A stretch of 64,000 bases of DNA from Oceanococcus sp. HetDA_MAG_MS8 (lineage in GTDB: Bacteria > Pseudomonadota > Gammaproteobacteria > Nevskiales > Oceanococcaceae). Under the pieces are notes generated by a model, which saw only the letters and a program-made list of their open reading frames with translations, ran no database searches and was not told the DNA's origin. Shown here one piece after another: positions 27,273 to 36,327 of the stretch (positions are counted from its first letter, which is position 1; each line of letters starts with the position of its first letter). The stretch lies in contig JAHCMK010000001.1 in assembly GCA_019192445.1 (NCBI GenBank), positions 638,690-702,689 on the forward strand, written 5' to 3'. Made by a program: the position numbers and the translations under genes.

Positions 27273-28094
27273 TCACTTCAGGAACGGGAGTTCACGCCGA
27301 CTCAACTGGCCCAGCAGTCCTGGCACCAAGCGCTTCGCCCAATACATGCCCCAGGCCTCTGGGGATACGGGTTGCACCGCAACATTGCGGCGAACAGCTT
27401 TGAGTACTGCCTGAGCCACCTGCGCCGGGGTGTAATTGCGTTTCTGGTAGAACGCCACCACCTTGTCTTGAACATCTCCTTCACCCATGGCGCCTTCCAT
27501 GATGGTGGTACGCACAATATCAGTATTGATGATTCCAGGACAAATCGCGCTCACGCCGATCTTGTGCTGAGCCATGTCCGCACGCAGGGATTCAGACAAA
27601 CCCAGCACAGCAAATTTGCTAGCCGCATACACCGGCATATCCGGTGCAGCCAAAAAGGCCGCTGCGGAGGCTGTGTTGACCACATGACCCCCCTGCCCGC
27701 GCTGCACCATGGCGGGCAAAAAGGCTTGGCATCCGTGAACAACGCCCATGAGGTTGACGTCCATGACCTTTTTCCAGGTCTCTAAAGACGCATCCAGAAA
27801 CCGTCCAGCACTGCCTATACCGGCGTTGTTAACCAAGATATCCAATGCGTCAATCTGAGCATGAACCTGCTCGGCGGCGGCCCTCACCGCATCGGCGTCG
27901 GCGACATCCATGATCAGCGTCTGCGCGCGGCCGCCTTGCTGGGCAATCTGCTGCGCAACCTCGTCTAACCCCTTTTGATTAAGGTCAGACAGCCACAAAA
28001 CCGCACCCTGGCTGGCAAAGGCCAAGGCGGTTTCACGCCCAATGCCGCTCGCGGCGCCAGTGACCAAGACCTGTTTATTCTTAAATGACTTCAT
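27273..28094 (-). CDS. Short-chain dehydrogenase/reductase
   Basis: NAD(P)-dependent oxidoreductase of 273 residues. It has the Rossmann motif TGAASGIG near residue 12, NNAG (LVNNAGIG), the catalytic Ser in NTASAAAF and Tyr-Lys in YAASK, followed by the PGIINT loop. The C-terminus (AWGMYWAKRLVPGLLGQL) is typical of the SDR type often found with fatty-acid or hydrocarbon genes. ATG at 28094 begins right at the Rossmann fold; a start at 28115 is also possible. Substrate cannot be told from the sequence. It is a single gene facing away from a dyad-containing region. Confidence 0.85.
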   Translation of the reverse strand: MKSFKNKQVLVTGAASGIGRETALAFASQGAVLWLSDLNQKGLDEVAQQIAQQGGRAQTLIMDVADADAVRAAAEQVHAQIDALDILVNNAGIGSAGRFLDASLETWKKVMDVNLMGVVHGCQAFLPAMVQRGQGGHVVNTASAAAFLAAPDMPVYAASKFAVLGLSESLRADMAQHKIGVSAICPGIINTDIVRTTIMEGAMGEGDVQDKVVAFYQKRNYTPAQVAQAVLKAVRRNVAVQPVSPEAWGMYWAKRLVPGLLGQLSRRELPFLK

Positions 28095-28183
28095 GTAGCT
28101 GACATCTGGAAACATTTGCAGTCACTTTACAACGAGTACCCGCATGGATGCACCCAAGCTGTGCTCACGAACATCTGAGACAT

Positions 28184-28215
28184 AAAAAAAGGGGAACGGA
28201 TATTCCGTTCCCCTT
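28184..28215 (-). terminator. Rho-independent terminator of acnB
   Basis: The stem AAGGGGAACGGA (28189-28200) pairs with TCCGTTCCCCTT (28204-28215) around a 3-base loop. On the minus strand it is followed by T7. It lies 40 bases past the acnB stop codon. Confidence 0.93.
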
Positions 28216-28254
28216 GTCACCCGACACAGCCAAAACGGCTGTCTTTTCAGCTGC

Positions 28255-31020
28255 CTACATCGTACCCGTGGGCATGAATTTGGTCAGGCTAATACCGGCC
28301 ACGGCTTGCTTGTACTCCTCGACATTCGGCGTACGGCCGAGGATGGTGGAGAGCACCACCACCGGCGTGGATGCCAGCAAGGACTCACCCTTCTTGTCGT
28401 CGGCGTCTTCCACCACGCGGCCCTGGAACAAACGGGTGGAGGTCGCCATCACGGTATCGCCCTTCTCCGCCTTTTCCTGGTTACCCATGCACAAGTTACA
28501 GCCGGGACGCTCCAGATACATGATGTTTTCGTACTTGGTGCGGGCCTGGCTCTTGGGAGCCTTGTCGTCGAACTCGAAGCCGGCATGGCGTTGGAAGATT
28601 TCCCAGTCGCCTTCGGCCTTGAGCTCGTCGATGATGTTGTAGGTCGGCGGTGCAATCACCAAGGGCGCCTTGAACTCGATCTTGGAGCCGTCTTTTTCCA
28701 GGTTACGTAGCATTTGCGCGATGACCTTCATGTCGCCCTTGTGCACCATGCAGGAGCCCACAAAGCCCAGGTCCACCTTCTTTTCGCCCTTGTAATAAGA
28801 CACGGGGCGAATGGTGTCGTGGGTGTAACGCTTGGACACGTCCTGGTTGTTCACATCCGGATCGGCAATCATGGGCTCGGAAATGTCGTCCAGGTCCACC
28901 GTGAACTCGGCGAAATACTTGGCATCGGCATCAGGCTTCAGCGCCGGAGCCTCACCCGAACGAATCTCGGCAATACGCTTGTCGGCGCGGTCAATCAGCC
29001 CCTGCAGGGTTTGCGCCGCGTTATCCATCCCCTTATCGATCATGATCTGAATCCGGCTCTTGGCCAGCTCCAGGGACTCGATCAGGGTGTCGTCATTGGA
29101 AATACACACTGCGGCCTTGGCCTTCATCTCGGCCGTCCAGTCGGTGAAGGTAAAGGCTTGGTCGGCCAGCAGCGTGCCGATATGAACTTCCACCACCCGG
29201 CCCTGGAAGACGTTATCACCGAACTTCTTGAGCATTTGCGCCTGGGTAGCGTGCACCACATCACGGAAGTCCATGTGGTCTTGCATACGGCCCTTGAAGG
29301 TCACCTTTACAGACTCGGGGATGGGCATATTGGCTTCGCCGGTGGCCAGGGCCAGAGCCACGGTGCCGGAGTCGGCGCCAAACGCCACACCCTTGGACAT
29401 GCGCGTGTGCGAGTCGCCACCAATGATCACAGCGCGATCATCCACGGTGATGTCGTTCAACACCTTGTGGATCACGTCGGTCATGGCCGGGTACTGGTCT
29501 TTAGGATCACGCGCGGTAATCAAACCAAAACCGTTCATGAAGCCCATCAACTTGGGAATGTTCTTTTGGGCTTTGAGGTCCCACACCGAAGCGGTGTGGC
29601 AACCAGACTGATAGGCCCCATCCAGCTTGGGTGAGATCACCGTAGCAGCCATGGCTTCCAGTTCCTGCACGGTCATCAAACCCGTGGTGTCCTGCGAGCC
29701 GACGATGTTCACGTTCACACGCACATCCGAGCCGGCATGCAGCACGGTGCCTTTGGCCACACCGACGGCATTCCGGTTGAAGATCTTCTCAACAGCGGTC
29801 AGACCTTGGCCGGGGTTGGATACCACCTTGGACGGTGCAAAGACTTCTGGCGCCACGGTGCCCAGAGTCTGCGCAGCGAAGGTTTGCAGCTGCTTCCCAA
29901 AGACGATGGCGTAGGAGCTGCCAGCCTTGATGAACTCCAGCTTTTGCGGCGTGAAAGCCGAGGAGATATCGGCCAGCTCGGTGCTGCCGTCGGCGTCGTA
30001 GAGCGTCTTGGTCTTGGTATTGATCGTGAGCACGGTGCCGGTATCGACAGAGTACTTCTGCTCCAGCACGGGGTCGCCGTTTTCGTCCAAAACGGGCTTG
30101 CCCTGGTCGTCCAGTTTCTTGACCCAGTTCTTCAGGTCCAAACCAATACCGCCCGTCACACCCACGGTGGTCAGGAAGATGGGGGAGATGCCGTTGGTGC
30201 CGCCGACAATCGGCGCGTAGTTCACAAACGGCACGTAGGGGCTGGCTTGCTTACCGGTCCACAGCGCCACGTTGTTTACGCCGGACATCCGTGAGGAGCC
30301 CACACCCATGGTGCCCTTTTCTGCCACCAGCATCACCCGCTTGTCCGGATGCTGCTGCTTAAGTTCTTCAATCTCGGCCTGGGCTTGCGGCGAGATCATG
30401 CACTTGCCATGCAGCTCACGGTCGGAGCGCGAGTGAGCCTGGTTGCCCGGCGAGAGCAAATCGGTAGATACATCGCCAATGGCGGCCACGTAGGTGACAA
30501 CCTTAATTTCTTCTTCCGGCTCCGGGAGTTTGGTGAAGAACTCGGCCTGCGCGTAGCTTTGCAGCAGCTCCTTGGCCACTGGATTGCCCTGCTCATAGGC
30601 GGCTTTCAGACGCTCGGTATCGGCTTCGTAGAGGAACACCTGGGTTTTCAAAACCTCAGCGGCATCTTTGGCAATGGCAGCGTCATCACCCAAGGCCAGG
30701 TCTAGAAGCGCGGCGACAGACGGCCCACCCTTCATATGGCCCAACAATTCGAAAGCGAATTCGGCAGAAATCTCCTCAACTTTAACCGTGCCAAGAATGA
30801 TGTCCTTAAGGAACTGCGCCTTCACAGCGGCTGCACTCGTGGTTCCTGGCAAGGTGTTGTAAATCAAAAACTGTAAGGAGTCTTTGCGGTGCGCATTACC
30901 GCCGTCCTTGACTTGCGCAATGAGCTCCTCAACCAGCGCACCGTCTTCGATCGGCTTGGGGCTCAGGCCCTGCTCTTTTCGGGTGGCAATTTCTTCTAGA
31001 TATTTTTGATATTCACTCAT
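28255..31020 (-). CDS. acnB: Aconitate hydratase B
   Basis: [4Fe-4S] enzyme of 921 residues that interconverts citrate and isocitrate, and usually 2-methylisocitrate, in the TCA cycle. The AcnB-specific N-terminal HEAT-like domain (about 1-160) is present. It is followed by the swivel domain (DVSTDLLSPGNQAHSRSDRELHG) and the catalytic domains with SGCHTASVWDLK, GGDSHTRMSKGV and the cluster-ligand cysteines of ERPGCNLCMGN. It ends KFMPTGTM. A second aconitase, AcnA, is encoded at 52 kb, so both isozymes are in one neighbourhood. Confidence 0.96.
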   Translation of the reverse strand: MSEYQKYLEEIATRKEQGLSPKPIEDGALVEELIAQVKDGGNAHRKDSLQFLIYNTLPGTTSAAAVKAQFLKDIILGTVKVEEISAEFAFELLGHMKGGPSVAALLDLALGDDAAIAKDAAEVLKTQVFLYEADTERLKAAYEQGNPVAKELLQSYAQAEFFTKLPEPEEEIKVVTYVAAIGDVSTDLLSPGNQAHSRSDRELHGKCMISPQAQAEIEELKQQHPDKRVMLVAEKGTMGVGSSRMSGVNNVALWTGKQASPYVPFVNYAPIVGGTNGISPIFLTTVGVTGGIGLDLKNWVKKLDDQGKPVLDENGDPVLEQKYSVDTGTVLTINTKTKTLYDADGSTELADISSAFTPQKLEFIKAGSSYAIVFGKQLQTFAAQTLGTVAPEVFAPSKVVSNPGQGLTAVEKIFNRNAVGVAKGTVLHAGSDVRVNVNIVGSQDTTGLMTVQELEAMAATVISPKLDGAYQSGCHTASVWDLKAQKNIPKLMGFMNGFGLITARDPKDQYPAMTDVIHKVLNDITVDDRAVIIGGDSHTRMSKGVAFGADSGTVALALATGEANMPIPESVKVTFKGRMQDHMDFRDVVHATQAQMLKKFGDNVFQGRVVEVHIGTLLADQAFTFTDWTAEMKAKAAVCISNDDTLIESLELAKSRIQIMIDKGMDNAAQTLQGLIDRADKRIAEIRSGEAPALKPDADAKYFAEFTVDLDDISEPMIADPDVNNQDVSKRYTHDTIRPVSYYKGEKKVDLGFVGSCMVHKGDMKVIAQMLRNLEKDGSKIEFKAPLVIAPPTYNIIDELKAEGDWEIFQRHAGFEFDDKAPKSQARTKYENIMYLERPGCNLCMGNQEKAEKGDTVMATSTRLFQGRVVEDADDKKGESLLASTPVVVLSTILGRTPNVEEYKQAVAGISLTKFMPTGTM

Positions 31021-31383
31021 GCTTTATCTCGACGAGCCGTTGCAGGGCAACGCTGGTGTATGGAAATCGGCCCAGTACCTCAGGTCGTTTGCACGACGCG
31101 GCTCTGCGCTGCGAACCAGCGCGAGCCAAAGGCACACGAATCGGGTGCGCGAATTTTAGTGGTTCAGCGGCTTGGGGTCCATGCCGGGGGCCTGCGCACT
31201 TGGTCTAGCGAGGGTGTACCCACCATTCTGGTGCTTTATGCATGGCTCGTTTTGCTTCAGCAGGCCGGCTGAAATGCCATGACACAGCTGCGGTCATGAC
31301 TTAACATCGAATATGCAGTGATTTGGCGCGCCGTTATTTGTAGTAGCCCGCCAAGCTGCCAGAGTCAACGAGGAGACAAAGTT
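31021..31383. other. Divergent intergenic region between acnB and a lipoprotein gene
   Basis: About 360 bases that must hold the promoters of the minus-strand acnB and the plus-strand lipoprotein gene. No convincing reading frame, repeat or named operator could be identified. The only clear signal is the ribosome-binding site GAGGAG at about 31370-31375 for the plus-strand gene. Confidence 0.5.
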
Positions 31384-32907
31384 ATGCCTATCCCGGCGAT
31401 GGTTTCGCGCCGTTCCCATGCGTGGAGTCGGCTTGGCCTGGCTGTGGTGCCCGCCTTGTTGGGCTCAATGGCTGCGTGCACCCAGGAGGCAGCCACTTTG
31501 CCATTGACCATGGATATCTCTGCGGCCACCGATTCCGATGATCGTCCCGCCGATTTACCAGACAATCGCCCGCAGCGCCCCAAGTTCCCCGGAGGTTTAG
31601 GCTGCGGATGGCAAGTCGCCTCAGACATCAACGTCACTAATGTGGCCTTCCCCGACGAATCGGCCAAGTACTGGGTTGCCATCCTGCCCCATGTCCCCGG
31701 TGCCCGGCTGCGAATTGATGGTCGCTTTGGCCATATGCGCTACTTCTCTTTCAACGTGTATGACCCCCTCTTACGCCCTGTGGACGCTTTGGCTGATGAG
31801 GAGCTGCTTGCAAATGACAACCTCGATAACCCGTTTATCAACCCCAAGGCACCCTTAGGCGGCGGCTACACCGCTTACTTGGAATTCACCGCCAAACCCG
31901 AGCAACCGGCGCCGAATACTCTGTATTCAGGAGCTATTCCTTCTGGAGATAACGCCCTACCAAACCCCGTAGGGACGGCTATTTTTTATCGTAGCTATGT
32001 CCCCGAAGCTGGCTTTGCGTTTGACGGTGGAGTCGGTCTGCCCGTACTGACTTTGGAGACCACGGATGGGGCGCAGGAGCTCGTGCCCTTTGCGGACTGC
32101 GATGAGCCGGCGGTTCCGACATTGGGCGGTAATGTTCCCGACCCAGGCCTCAATGGAGTATTACTGGGGCTGGACCTACCCGATGAACTGCTGGGACTCA
32201 TCAACTTCCCTACCGCGGTCATGCCGCCACGCTCCCAGGTGTTCTACGGCCTGCCCACAACCTTGCTGAATATTGCCGGCAACCTTCTGGGCATTCCGTT
32301 AGGGGAACAGCCCAGCGGTTTACCGCTGAGTGGCGGCGGTGGATTCTTAAGCAATATCCATAATGCTTATATATCGGTGCCGTTCTCGCGCTACTTTGGC
32401 AGCCACTATATGGTGCGCGCCAGGGCTCCCAGCTGGCGCGGCGCCCCAGGCCTTACTTGGAACCAGGAGCAAATGCGCTATTGGTCGGTTTGCCAAAACG
32501 AGTTCGCAACCCAGCGATTTGTGGCCTGCGCCCGTGATGACCAAACCGCCATCGACGAACAGGGTTTCTTCACAGTCATGGTCACGGACCCGGCCGATCG
32601 TCCCCAGTGGGCGACTCGCGAGAACGGCATTACCTGGCTTCCTTGGGGCCCCTTCCCCGATGGCTTGATCATTTATCGCCATATGCTGCCAAACCCAGGC
32701 TTTGACCAAGCTATCCAGAATGTGCCCCAAGGCACAGCGATTGAAGAGGTTATGGCCGACTATCAGCCCGTGGGGGCATACTGCTATCCGGAGCAACTCG
32801 AGCAAGCTCCGGACAATGCGGCCGAGCTATTCCAGCGCTGCCTCGAAGCCACCTTGGAACAAGGAGAGCAAACGGGTCTTCTACCAGGGCTGCTGCCTGG
32901 CACCTAA
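31384..32907 (+). CDS. Uncharacterised lipoprotein
   Basis: Lipoprotein of 507 residues; leader MPIPAMVSRRSHAWSRLGLA then lipobox SMAAC. The start at 31384 is set by GAGGAG eight bases upstream; the longer frame adds 22 residues with no signal character. The mature protein begins with a Cys-containing strand-rich domain (GGLGCGWQVASDINVTNVAFPDESAKYW, then GHMRYFSFNVYD). This resembles the DUF1214-like fold seen in secreted proteins of unknown function. Later regions are long loops and aromatic-rich strands. It stands alone. No function is assigned. Confidence 0.7.
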   Translation: MPIPAMVSRRSHAWSRLGLAVVPALLGSMAACTQEAATLPLTMDISAATDSDDRPADLPDNRPQRPKFPGGLGCGWQVASDINVTNVAFPDESAKYWVAILPHVPGARLRIDGRFGHMRYFSFNVYDPLLRPVDALADEELLANDNLDNPFINPKAPLGGGYTAYLEFTAKPEQPAPNTLYSGAIPSGDNALPNPVGTAIFYRSYVPEAGFAFDGGVGLPVLTLETTDGAQELVPFADCDEPAVPTLGGNVPDPGLNGVLLGLDLPDELLGLINFPTAVMPPRSQVFYGLPTTLLNIAGNLLGIPLGEQPSGLPLSGGGGFLSNIHNAYISVPFSRYFGSHYMVRARAPSWRGAPGLTWNQEQMRYWSVCQNEFATQRFVACARDDQTAIDEQGFFTVMVTDPADRPQWATRENGITWLPWGPFPDGLIIYRHMLPNPGFDQAIQNVPQGTAIEEVMADYQPVGAYCYPEQLEQAPDNAAELFQRCLEATLEQGEQTGLLPGLLPGT

Positions 32908-32941
32908 ACCGATAACGCGGCAAACAAGGCCAGCCGCACAA

Positions 32942-33625
32942 CTAAGGCGGTGGCAGATGACCAACCTTCACGTAAATCAGGGCGGGGGCGTCTAGAGTAA
33001 AGGGCTGATGCACACTGCCATGAGGGCTGCGAATCCAGCTGCCAGCCGGATAAGCCCCATGCTCGTCATACCAAGTTCCCTCCAGCACCAAGATCTCTTC
33101 GCCGCCCCAGTGACGATGCTGGGAGAATTGGGTGTGCGGAGCCCAGCGAACCAAAGCCACATGCTCTGCCTTGAAGTCGTGCAGAGCCAGAACTTCCAAG
33201 CCTTCAACCAGCCCTGGTCGAAATTGCTGCTCGCGCGTGTTGATGTGAACAGGCGCCTGATCATCCTGCGAAAACTGGTGCAGCTTCACGAAGATCACCG
33301 CGCCCTCTTCGCCTATCTGCGGTTGATGTGCAGTGCCAATGGGGTTGCGCACGTAGCTCCCAGCGGGGTATCGCGCATGCTCATCGGCAAACACACCCTC
33401 GAGTACCAAAAACTCCTCGCCCCCTCCATGACGATGGGGGCTAAAAGTACTGTTTGGTGCGTATCGCACGATGGAGGTGGCCCTGGCCACTTCGTCGCCA
33501 ATGCGATCCAACATCATTCTCTCAACGCCAGGCATAGGAGAGTCCACCCATTGGTAGTCTTCCGGCAGAACCACTTCTCGGCGATTGAAATCTGAACGCA
33601 GTCGCGTCACACCTTCGCTGGACAT
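32942..33625 (-). CDS. ChrR-like bicupin protein
   Basis: Cytosolic protein of 227 residues with two cupin domains in tandem, each with a metal-binding motif: FSPHRHGGGEEFLVLEG in the first and FSQHRHWGGEEILVLEG in the second. The two halves are clearly homologous (YPAGSYVRNPIGTAHQP and YPAGSWIRSPHGSVHQP). Such domains form the C-terminal half of ChrR, the zinc anti-sigma factor responding to singlet oxygen, and of acetylacetone-cleaving enzymes. Here there is no anti-sigma N-terminus and no sigma gene adjacent. It may therefore be an enzyme or a sensor without a partner. Confidence 0.85.
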   Translation of the reverse strand: MSSEGVTRLRSDFNRREVVLPEDYQWVDSPMPGVERMMLDRIGDEVARATSIVRYAPNSTFSPHRHGGGEEFLVLEGVFADEHARYPAGSYVRNPIGTAHQPQIGEEGAVIFVKLHQFSQDDQAPVHINTREQQFRPGLVEGLEVLALHDFKAEHVALVRWAPHTQFSQHRHWGGEEILVLEGTWYDEHGAYPAGSWIRSPHGSVHQPFTLDAPALIYVKVGHLPPP

Positions 33626-33631
33626 GCAGGC

Positions 33632-34249
33632 TTATCCTCGGCTGCGAAATCGGGGTAACTCCCAGCCGCGCCGCAGTGACACAGCCCGAAGACAAAATAT
33701 GAGTAAACCGCAGATGGTTTCGGCATAACCAGGCGGCCAGGATAACTGCCGCAGCTGGGTATAGAGCAATGTTCCCACCAAGGCATTCGTCGCGTACAAG
33801 GGCCCCTGAAATACCAATGGCTCTTCGTTGCAAAGCACATCGCGGATCACGCCGCCCATCACCCCGGTAATTACGCCCATCATGGCCGCGATCAGAGGAT
33901 CGACCCCAAGAAGTAAGGCGGTTCTAGTGCCCAGCACGCCAAACAAGGCTAAACCGAGGGCATCCGGCCAAACGAAGATGGCCGCCGGTAAGCGCCAAAG
34001 GCGTGCCGCAAAGAAGGTGCCCAAGGCTGCAATCACCGACACCCAGACATACACAACATCTGCGACCCAAAACACGGTGCGATCCAAGAGCAGGTCACGC
34101 ACCGTCCCGCCCCCTAAGGCACCCGCCATGCCAATGACCACCATGCCGAACATGTCAAAAGACTTGCGTCCCGCTTCCAGAACAGCGGCGCCAGCCATGC
34201 TGGCAACGGCCACCATGCCTACGAGATAAATCGCCTCTGCGACGGTCAT
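33632..34249 (-). CDS. TRIC-type cation channel (UPF0126/YicG family)
   Basis: Inner-membrane protein of 205 residues with about seven hydrophobic helices in two related halves, each with a glycine-rich motif: GMAGALGGGTVRDLLLDR and GVITGVMGGVIRDVLCNE. These are the hallmarks of the bacterial TRIC family. The start at 34249 follows GGAGAGGCT; the longer reading frame upstream is not membrane-like. It lies 6 bases before the bicupin gene and is probably co-transcribed. The physiological ion in bacteria is not established. Confidence 0.9.
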   Translation of the reverse strand: MTVAEAIYLVGMVAVASMAGAAVLEAGRKSFDMFGMVVIGMAGALGGGTVRDLLLDRTVFWVADVVYVWVSVIAALGTFFAARLWRLPAAIFVWPDALGLALFGVLGTRTALLLGVDPLIAAMMGVITGVMGGVIRDVLCNEEPLVFQGPLYATNALVGTLLYTQLRQLSWPPGYAETICGLLIFCLRAVSLRRGWELPRFRSRG

Positions 34250-34336
34250 AGCCTCTCCGCGGGGGTGTGAAGGATTCAACGGCAGGGTTGCCAAGCCACT
34301 ATAGTGTGCGCCATTGAGGAGATTAACGGAGCCGTT

Positions 34337-35977
34337 ATGGCCACTGCACACACTGATTACGATCCCACGCATGCGACGAAGCGCCGAGTAAAAGCACAGC
34401 CTCCGGCACAAGTCGACGTCGCCATTATTGGAGCGGGATTGGGTGGCTTGATGGCCGGCGCCAAACTCAGTCAAGAAGGCATGAAGGTTGCAGTTTTCGA
34501 CCAGCACTACGTGGCTGGCGGCTGCTGCACCATGTTTTCCCGGGGTGGTCCACGTAGCCGGCGCAACTTCGATATTGGCCTGCATTACATTGGCGACTGT
34601 CAGCCCGACGGAGCCATTCCTCAGATGCTGCAAAGCCTAGGCATTGAGGACATGGTGTACGAACCCCTGGACCCCGATGGCTTCGATACCTTGGTCTTCC
34701 CAGATTTAGAGTTTCGGATTCCGGTTGGCCGCGCGGCTTATCGTCAGCGTTTGCTCGATACTTTCCCCGAAGACAAACGCGGCATCGATCGCTACATCCG
34801 CTTCTTGGACGAAGTCGAGACCATGATGGGTCTGATGGCAGCCAAGCCCTCCCGCTGGCAAATGGCATGGACGGCCGTCACCCAAGGCCGGATGGTCAGC
34901 AGACATATGCAATCCACCCTGGCCGATGTCCTCGACCAGTGCACCCAAAATCCGGCTCTGCGCGCGGTCATTGCCGGGCAAAGCGGCGATTATGGCCTGC
35001 CCCCCAGTCAGGTCAGTGCTTTACTGCATGCTGGCTTGGTGAACCATTACTTCAGTGGCGCTTATTACCCGCGTGGTGGTGGTCAGGTCATCGCCGATAA
35101 ACTGGCGCAGAAAATCGAAGCGGAAGGCGGCAGTGTGCATTTGCGCCGAGGCATCGAGTCTATCTTGGTCGAAGGCGGCCGCGCCGTCGGCGTGCGCACC
35201 GAAATGTACAAAGGCCAGCAATTTGAGGTTCGGGCAGAACAGGTCATCAGCAATGCCGACTTGCCGCGAACCCTCACCGAGCTGATGCCTCAGGATCAAC
35301 AAACGGCCGTGCAAAGCTGGCCGCACGCCGCGAACGACATGAAGATGGCTGCAGCTTTGTTTATTTGCTGTTTGAACGTTAAAGGCGACATGCGCAGCCG
35401 AGGCATGCGTAATGCCAATTACTGGCAGTTTGATGGCTACGACATGGAAGGCTTCTACGCCGCCACCGACCTGCGCCCTCGCGGCTGCTACATCACCGCA
35501 GCAACGCTGAAGGACCCACACACGCCCCATCATGCCCCTGCAGGTGAAGACAGCGTGGAAGTGATGACGGTACTGCCAGGTGACCCCTCTTTATGGGGTG
35601 CCGAGGCTGACCAGATCGATAACTGGAAATACAAAAAAAGCGCGACATATCAGGCCCACAAAGAACGTATTCAGGATGACCTCATTGCGCGTTTGGACCG
35701 GCTCTTCCCAGGGTCCGCAGCCAATGTGAGCTTTGCAGAGTCTGCGACCCCTCTATCGCATGGTCGCTACACCAGGGCTACCGCAGGGACCGGATATGGC
35801 CTTGCTGCCACTCCCGACCAGTTTATGGGTGCCAGACCGGGTTACTCTGGTCCCATTCCTGGACTGTTTTTGGCGGGAGCCTCCACCCGTGCTGGCCATG
35901 GTGTTGTGGGCAGCATGCGCTCTGGCGAGGCCTGCGCCCGACGCGTGCTCAAAACGCGTGCTATGGCCGACGCTTAA
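34337..35977 (+). CDS. Phytoene desaturase/retinol saturase-type FAD oxidoreductase
   Basis: Flavoprotein of 546 residues. The FAD-binding motif is VAIIGAGLGGLMAGAKLSQEG near residue 28, followed by GGCCTMFSRGG and DIGLHYIGD, typical of the carotenoid isomerase/retinol saturase group. The C-terminal FAD contact is GLFLAGASTRAGHGVVGSM. These enzymes desaturate or isomerise polyenes. No other carotenoid gene is in the window, so the substrate is open. The start at 34337 is supported by GGAG seven bases upstream. It is divergent from the TRIC gene. Confidence 0.85.
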   Translation: MATAHTDYDPTHATKRRVKAQPPAQVDVAIIGAGLGGLMAGAKLSQEGMKVAVFDQHYVAGGCCTMFSRGGPRSRRNFDIGLHYIGDCQPDGAIPQMLQSLGIEDMVYEPLDPDGFDTLVFPDLEFRIPVGRAAYRQRLLDTFPEDKRGIDRYIRFLDEVETMMGLMAAKPSRWQMAWTAVTQGRMVSRHMQSTLADVLDQCTQNPALRAVIAGQSGDYGLPPSQVSALLHAGLVNHYFSGAYYPRGGGQVIADKLAQKIEAEGGSVHLRRGIESILVEGGRAVGVRTEMYKGQQFEVRAEQVISNADLPRTLTELMPQDQQTAVQSWPHAANDMKMAAALFICCLNVKGDMRSRGMRNANYWQFDGYDMEGFYAATDLRPRGCYITAATLKDPHTPHHAPAGEDSVEVMTVLPGDPSLWGAEADQIDNWKYKKSATYQAHKERIQDDLIARLDRLFPGSAANVSFAESATPLSHGRYTRATAGTGYGLAATPDQFMGARPGYSGPIPGLFLAGASTRAGHGVVGSMRSGEACARRVLKTRAMADA

Positions 35978-35988
35978 GCGGCCAGCCC

Positions 35989-36327
35989 CTACATGGTGTG
36001 CGTGGGCCGCTCCGGGTCTTTCATGCCGGCCAAGGCCGTTTCAATGCGCTTTTGAGTCTCGCCGGAGTCTTGTGGGGAGAATTGCACGCCTATTCCTTGC
36101 TGGCGCTGATTCTGCGCGCCCCGAGGCGTAATCCACACCACCTTAGCTGCCACCGGCAAACGCTCTTTATCCTCCAGCAGGCTGAGCAAAATAAAGACCT
36201 CATCGCCTAGCTTGTAGTTTTTGGCGGTGGGAATAAATAGCCCCCCGTTCTGCACAAAGGGCATGTAAGCATGCTGCAAGGCCTGCTTCTCTTTAATGTG
36301 CAAAGTCAGAATGCCGGGTTGGCTCAT
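35989..36327 (-). CDS. pilZ: Type IV pilus protein PilZ
   Basis: PilZ-domain protein of 112 residues needed for type IV pilus assembly in Pseudomonas. The arginine-rich RxxxR cyclic-di-GMP motif is absent from the N-terminus, as in the founding PilZ, so ligand binding is unlikely. Recognisable parts are YMPFVQNGGLFIPT, LPVAAKVVWITPRGA and GIGVQFSPQD. It overlaps holB by four bases at the end of the fab-tmk-holB operon, the conserved gammaproteobacterial position. Confidence 0.92.
   Translation of the reverse strand: MSQPGILTLHIKEKQALQHAYMPFVQNGGLFIPTAKNYKLGDEVFILLSLLEDKERLPVAAKVVWITPRGAQNQRQQGIGVQFSPQDSGETQKRIETALAGMKDPERPTHTM

Noticed and set aside
28714..29634. 306-residue plus-strand frame inside acnB
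   Set aside because: Long open antisense frames are common in GC-rich genes; the acnB reading is unambiguous.
31006..31272. 88-residue frame upstream of the lipoprotein gene
   Set aside because: Begins inside the acnB start region on the opposite strand and has no ribosome-binding site or domain.
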